Source of the DNA: Alphaproteobacteria bacterium
Lineage (GTDB): Bacteria > Pseudomonadota > Alphaproteobacteria > Micavibrionales > Micavibrionaceae
Reading direction: 5' to 3'
Assembly (NCBI GenBank): GCA_009995045.1
Contig: JAACQG010000015.1
Span: 1-43,629, forward strand
Length of the DNA stretch: 43,629 bases
The notes under the pieces are model-generated. The model did not search any database, was not told the DNA's origin, and saw nothing but the letters and a program-made list of their open reading frames with translations. A program made the translations under genes and the position numbers. Positions 43,261 to 43,629 of this stretch are shown here, in pieces (the stretch's first letter is position 1; each line of letters opens with the position of its first letter).

Positions 43261-43548
43261 ATGCCCAAGTCAAAAAGCAATTACCCAGAATTAAATGAAA
43301 TCAGACAAGATATTGATTCTCTCAAAGACAATGTTGTCGCGCTTACAAAGCATGTTCAAAAAGATGGCGTCAATCAGGTAGACGAAATTAGCGACATAGC
43401 AAAAACGCGCTTGGCAGAGATTCAACAAAAAGGACAAAAAGAAATCCTTAAAGTTGAAAAGCAGGTTAAAGCAAAACCAGCACAAAGCGTTGCAATCGCA
43501 TTCGCTGGTGGTCTTATCGCAAGCTTGCTTCTACGCGGTCGGAGATAG
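43261..43548 (+). CDS. DUF883 (ElaB/YqjD-like) membrane-anchored protein
   Basis: A 95-residue protein with a long amphipathic helix (residues 10-75) and a C-terminal membrane anchor ending in a glycine-rich helix and RGRR (AFAGGLIASLLLRGRR). E. coli relatives ElaB and YqjD are tail-anchored, stress-induced and bind ribosomes or the membrane. AAAGGAG lies nine bases before the ATG, and an exact EcfG-type promoter precedes it, so it should be induced under general stress. The next reading frame starts three bases after its stop, suggesting an operon. Ribosome binding here is only a family-based guess. Confidence 0.88.
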   Translation: MPKSKSNYPELNEIRQDIDSLKDNVVALTKHVQKDGVNQVDEISDIAKTRLAEIQQKGQKEILKVEKQVKAKPAQSVAIAFAGGLIASLLLRGRR

Positions 43549-43551
43549 ATC

Positions 43552-43629
43552 GTGAAAGCTCTAATCCCATTGATCGAACAGATTGTTATAAACGGAATGA
43601 TGAGCAGCAAAGCGCCCATGATGCGTAAA
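43552..43629 (+). CDS. start of an unknown protein (cut by window end)
   Basis: Twenty-six codons from a GTG with a GGAG site seven bases upstream, translating as a mixed hydrophobic start (MKALIPLIEQIVINGMMSS). It lies three bases after the DUF883 stop and probably belongs to the same stress-induced operon. Genes of small membrane proteins often follow DUF883 genes, but too little is visible to name it. Confidence 0.6.
   Translation, partial: MKALIPLIEQIVINGMMSSKAPMMRK

Noticed and set aside
1-43629. CRISPR array, prophage, transposase, tRNA or rRNA genes
   Set aside because: No regularly spaced repeats, phage or transposase proteins, or cloverleaf or rRNA sequences were recognised.

Overview
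The window looks like a chromosomal segment of a free-living, Gram-negative alphaproteobacterium of moderate GC content. I infer this from two RND efflux pumps, TamA/TamB, an iron(III) ABC transporter, a FixL-like PAS domain and, most tellingly, GGAAC-N16/17-CGTT promoters of the alphaproteobacterial general stress sigma factor (EcfG type). The lineage (perhaps Micavibrio-like or another marine group) is a guess. I saw no tRNA, rRNA, CRISPR array, phage or insertion sequence.

Layout. 1-2364: 3' end of a DEAD-box RNA helicase, a converging RRM protein/YaiI pair, and a cold-shock protein with a long leader and a strong terminator. 2427-5335: an AT-richer patch with an HTTM-DCC fusion protein and a Tsx-like outer-membrane channel gene that looks broken. 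5326-10159: a very large hybrid histidine kinase followed by its HPt protein. 10224-13378: an ABC-F ATPase and a divergent uL16-type ribosomal oxygenase. 13399-19876: a TetR repressor divergent from a complete tripartite efflux pump (adaptor, RND, outer-membrane factor), with an AcrR-like operator inside a near-consensus promoter. 20175-24385: a second RND pump lacking its own outer-membrane factor. 24459-29497: TamA and TamB.

29502-34650 is a compact glucosylglycerate module. A glycerate 2-kinase and a GH13 glucosylglycerate phosphorylase (breakdown) lie on the plus strand, and glucosyl-3-phosphoglycerate phosphatase and synthase (synthesis) converge on them from the minus strand. A stress-promoted Pmp3-family membrane peptide gene lies just beyond. 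34995-38813 is an iron(III) ABC transporter in three transcription units, with a Fur-like box at the binding-protein promoter and an unusually histidine-rich ATPase C-terminus.

38898-43629 looks like a stress-response hub. It holds a small anti-sigma-like protein and a DUF1328 membrane peptide driven by back-to-back EcfG-type promoters, a CHASE3/PAS hybrid kinase, an ECF sigma factor, an OmpR-type response regulator, and a DUF883 protein with its own EcfG-type promoter. The common thread from about 29.5 kb to the end is osmotic and envelope stress: a compatible-solute pathway, small stress membrane proteins, and a sigma factor with plausible target promoters. Functions are assigned by reading motifs and family resemblance; no database search was run.
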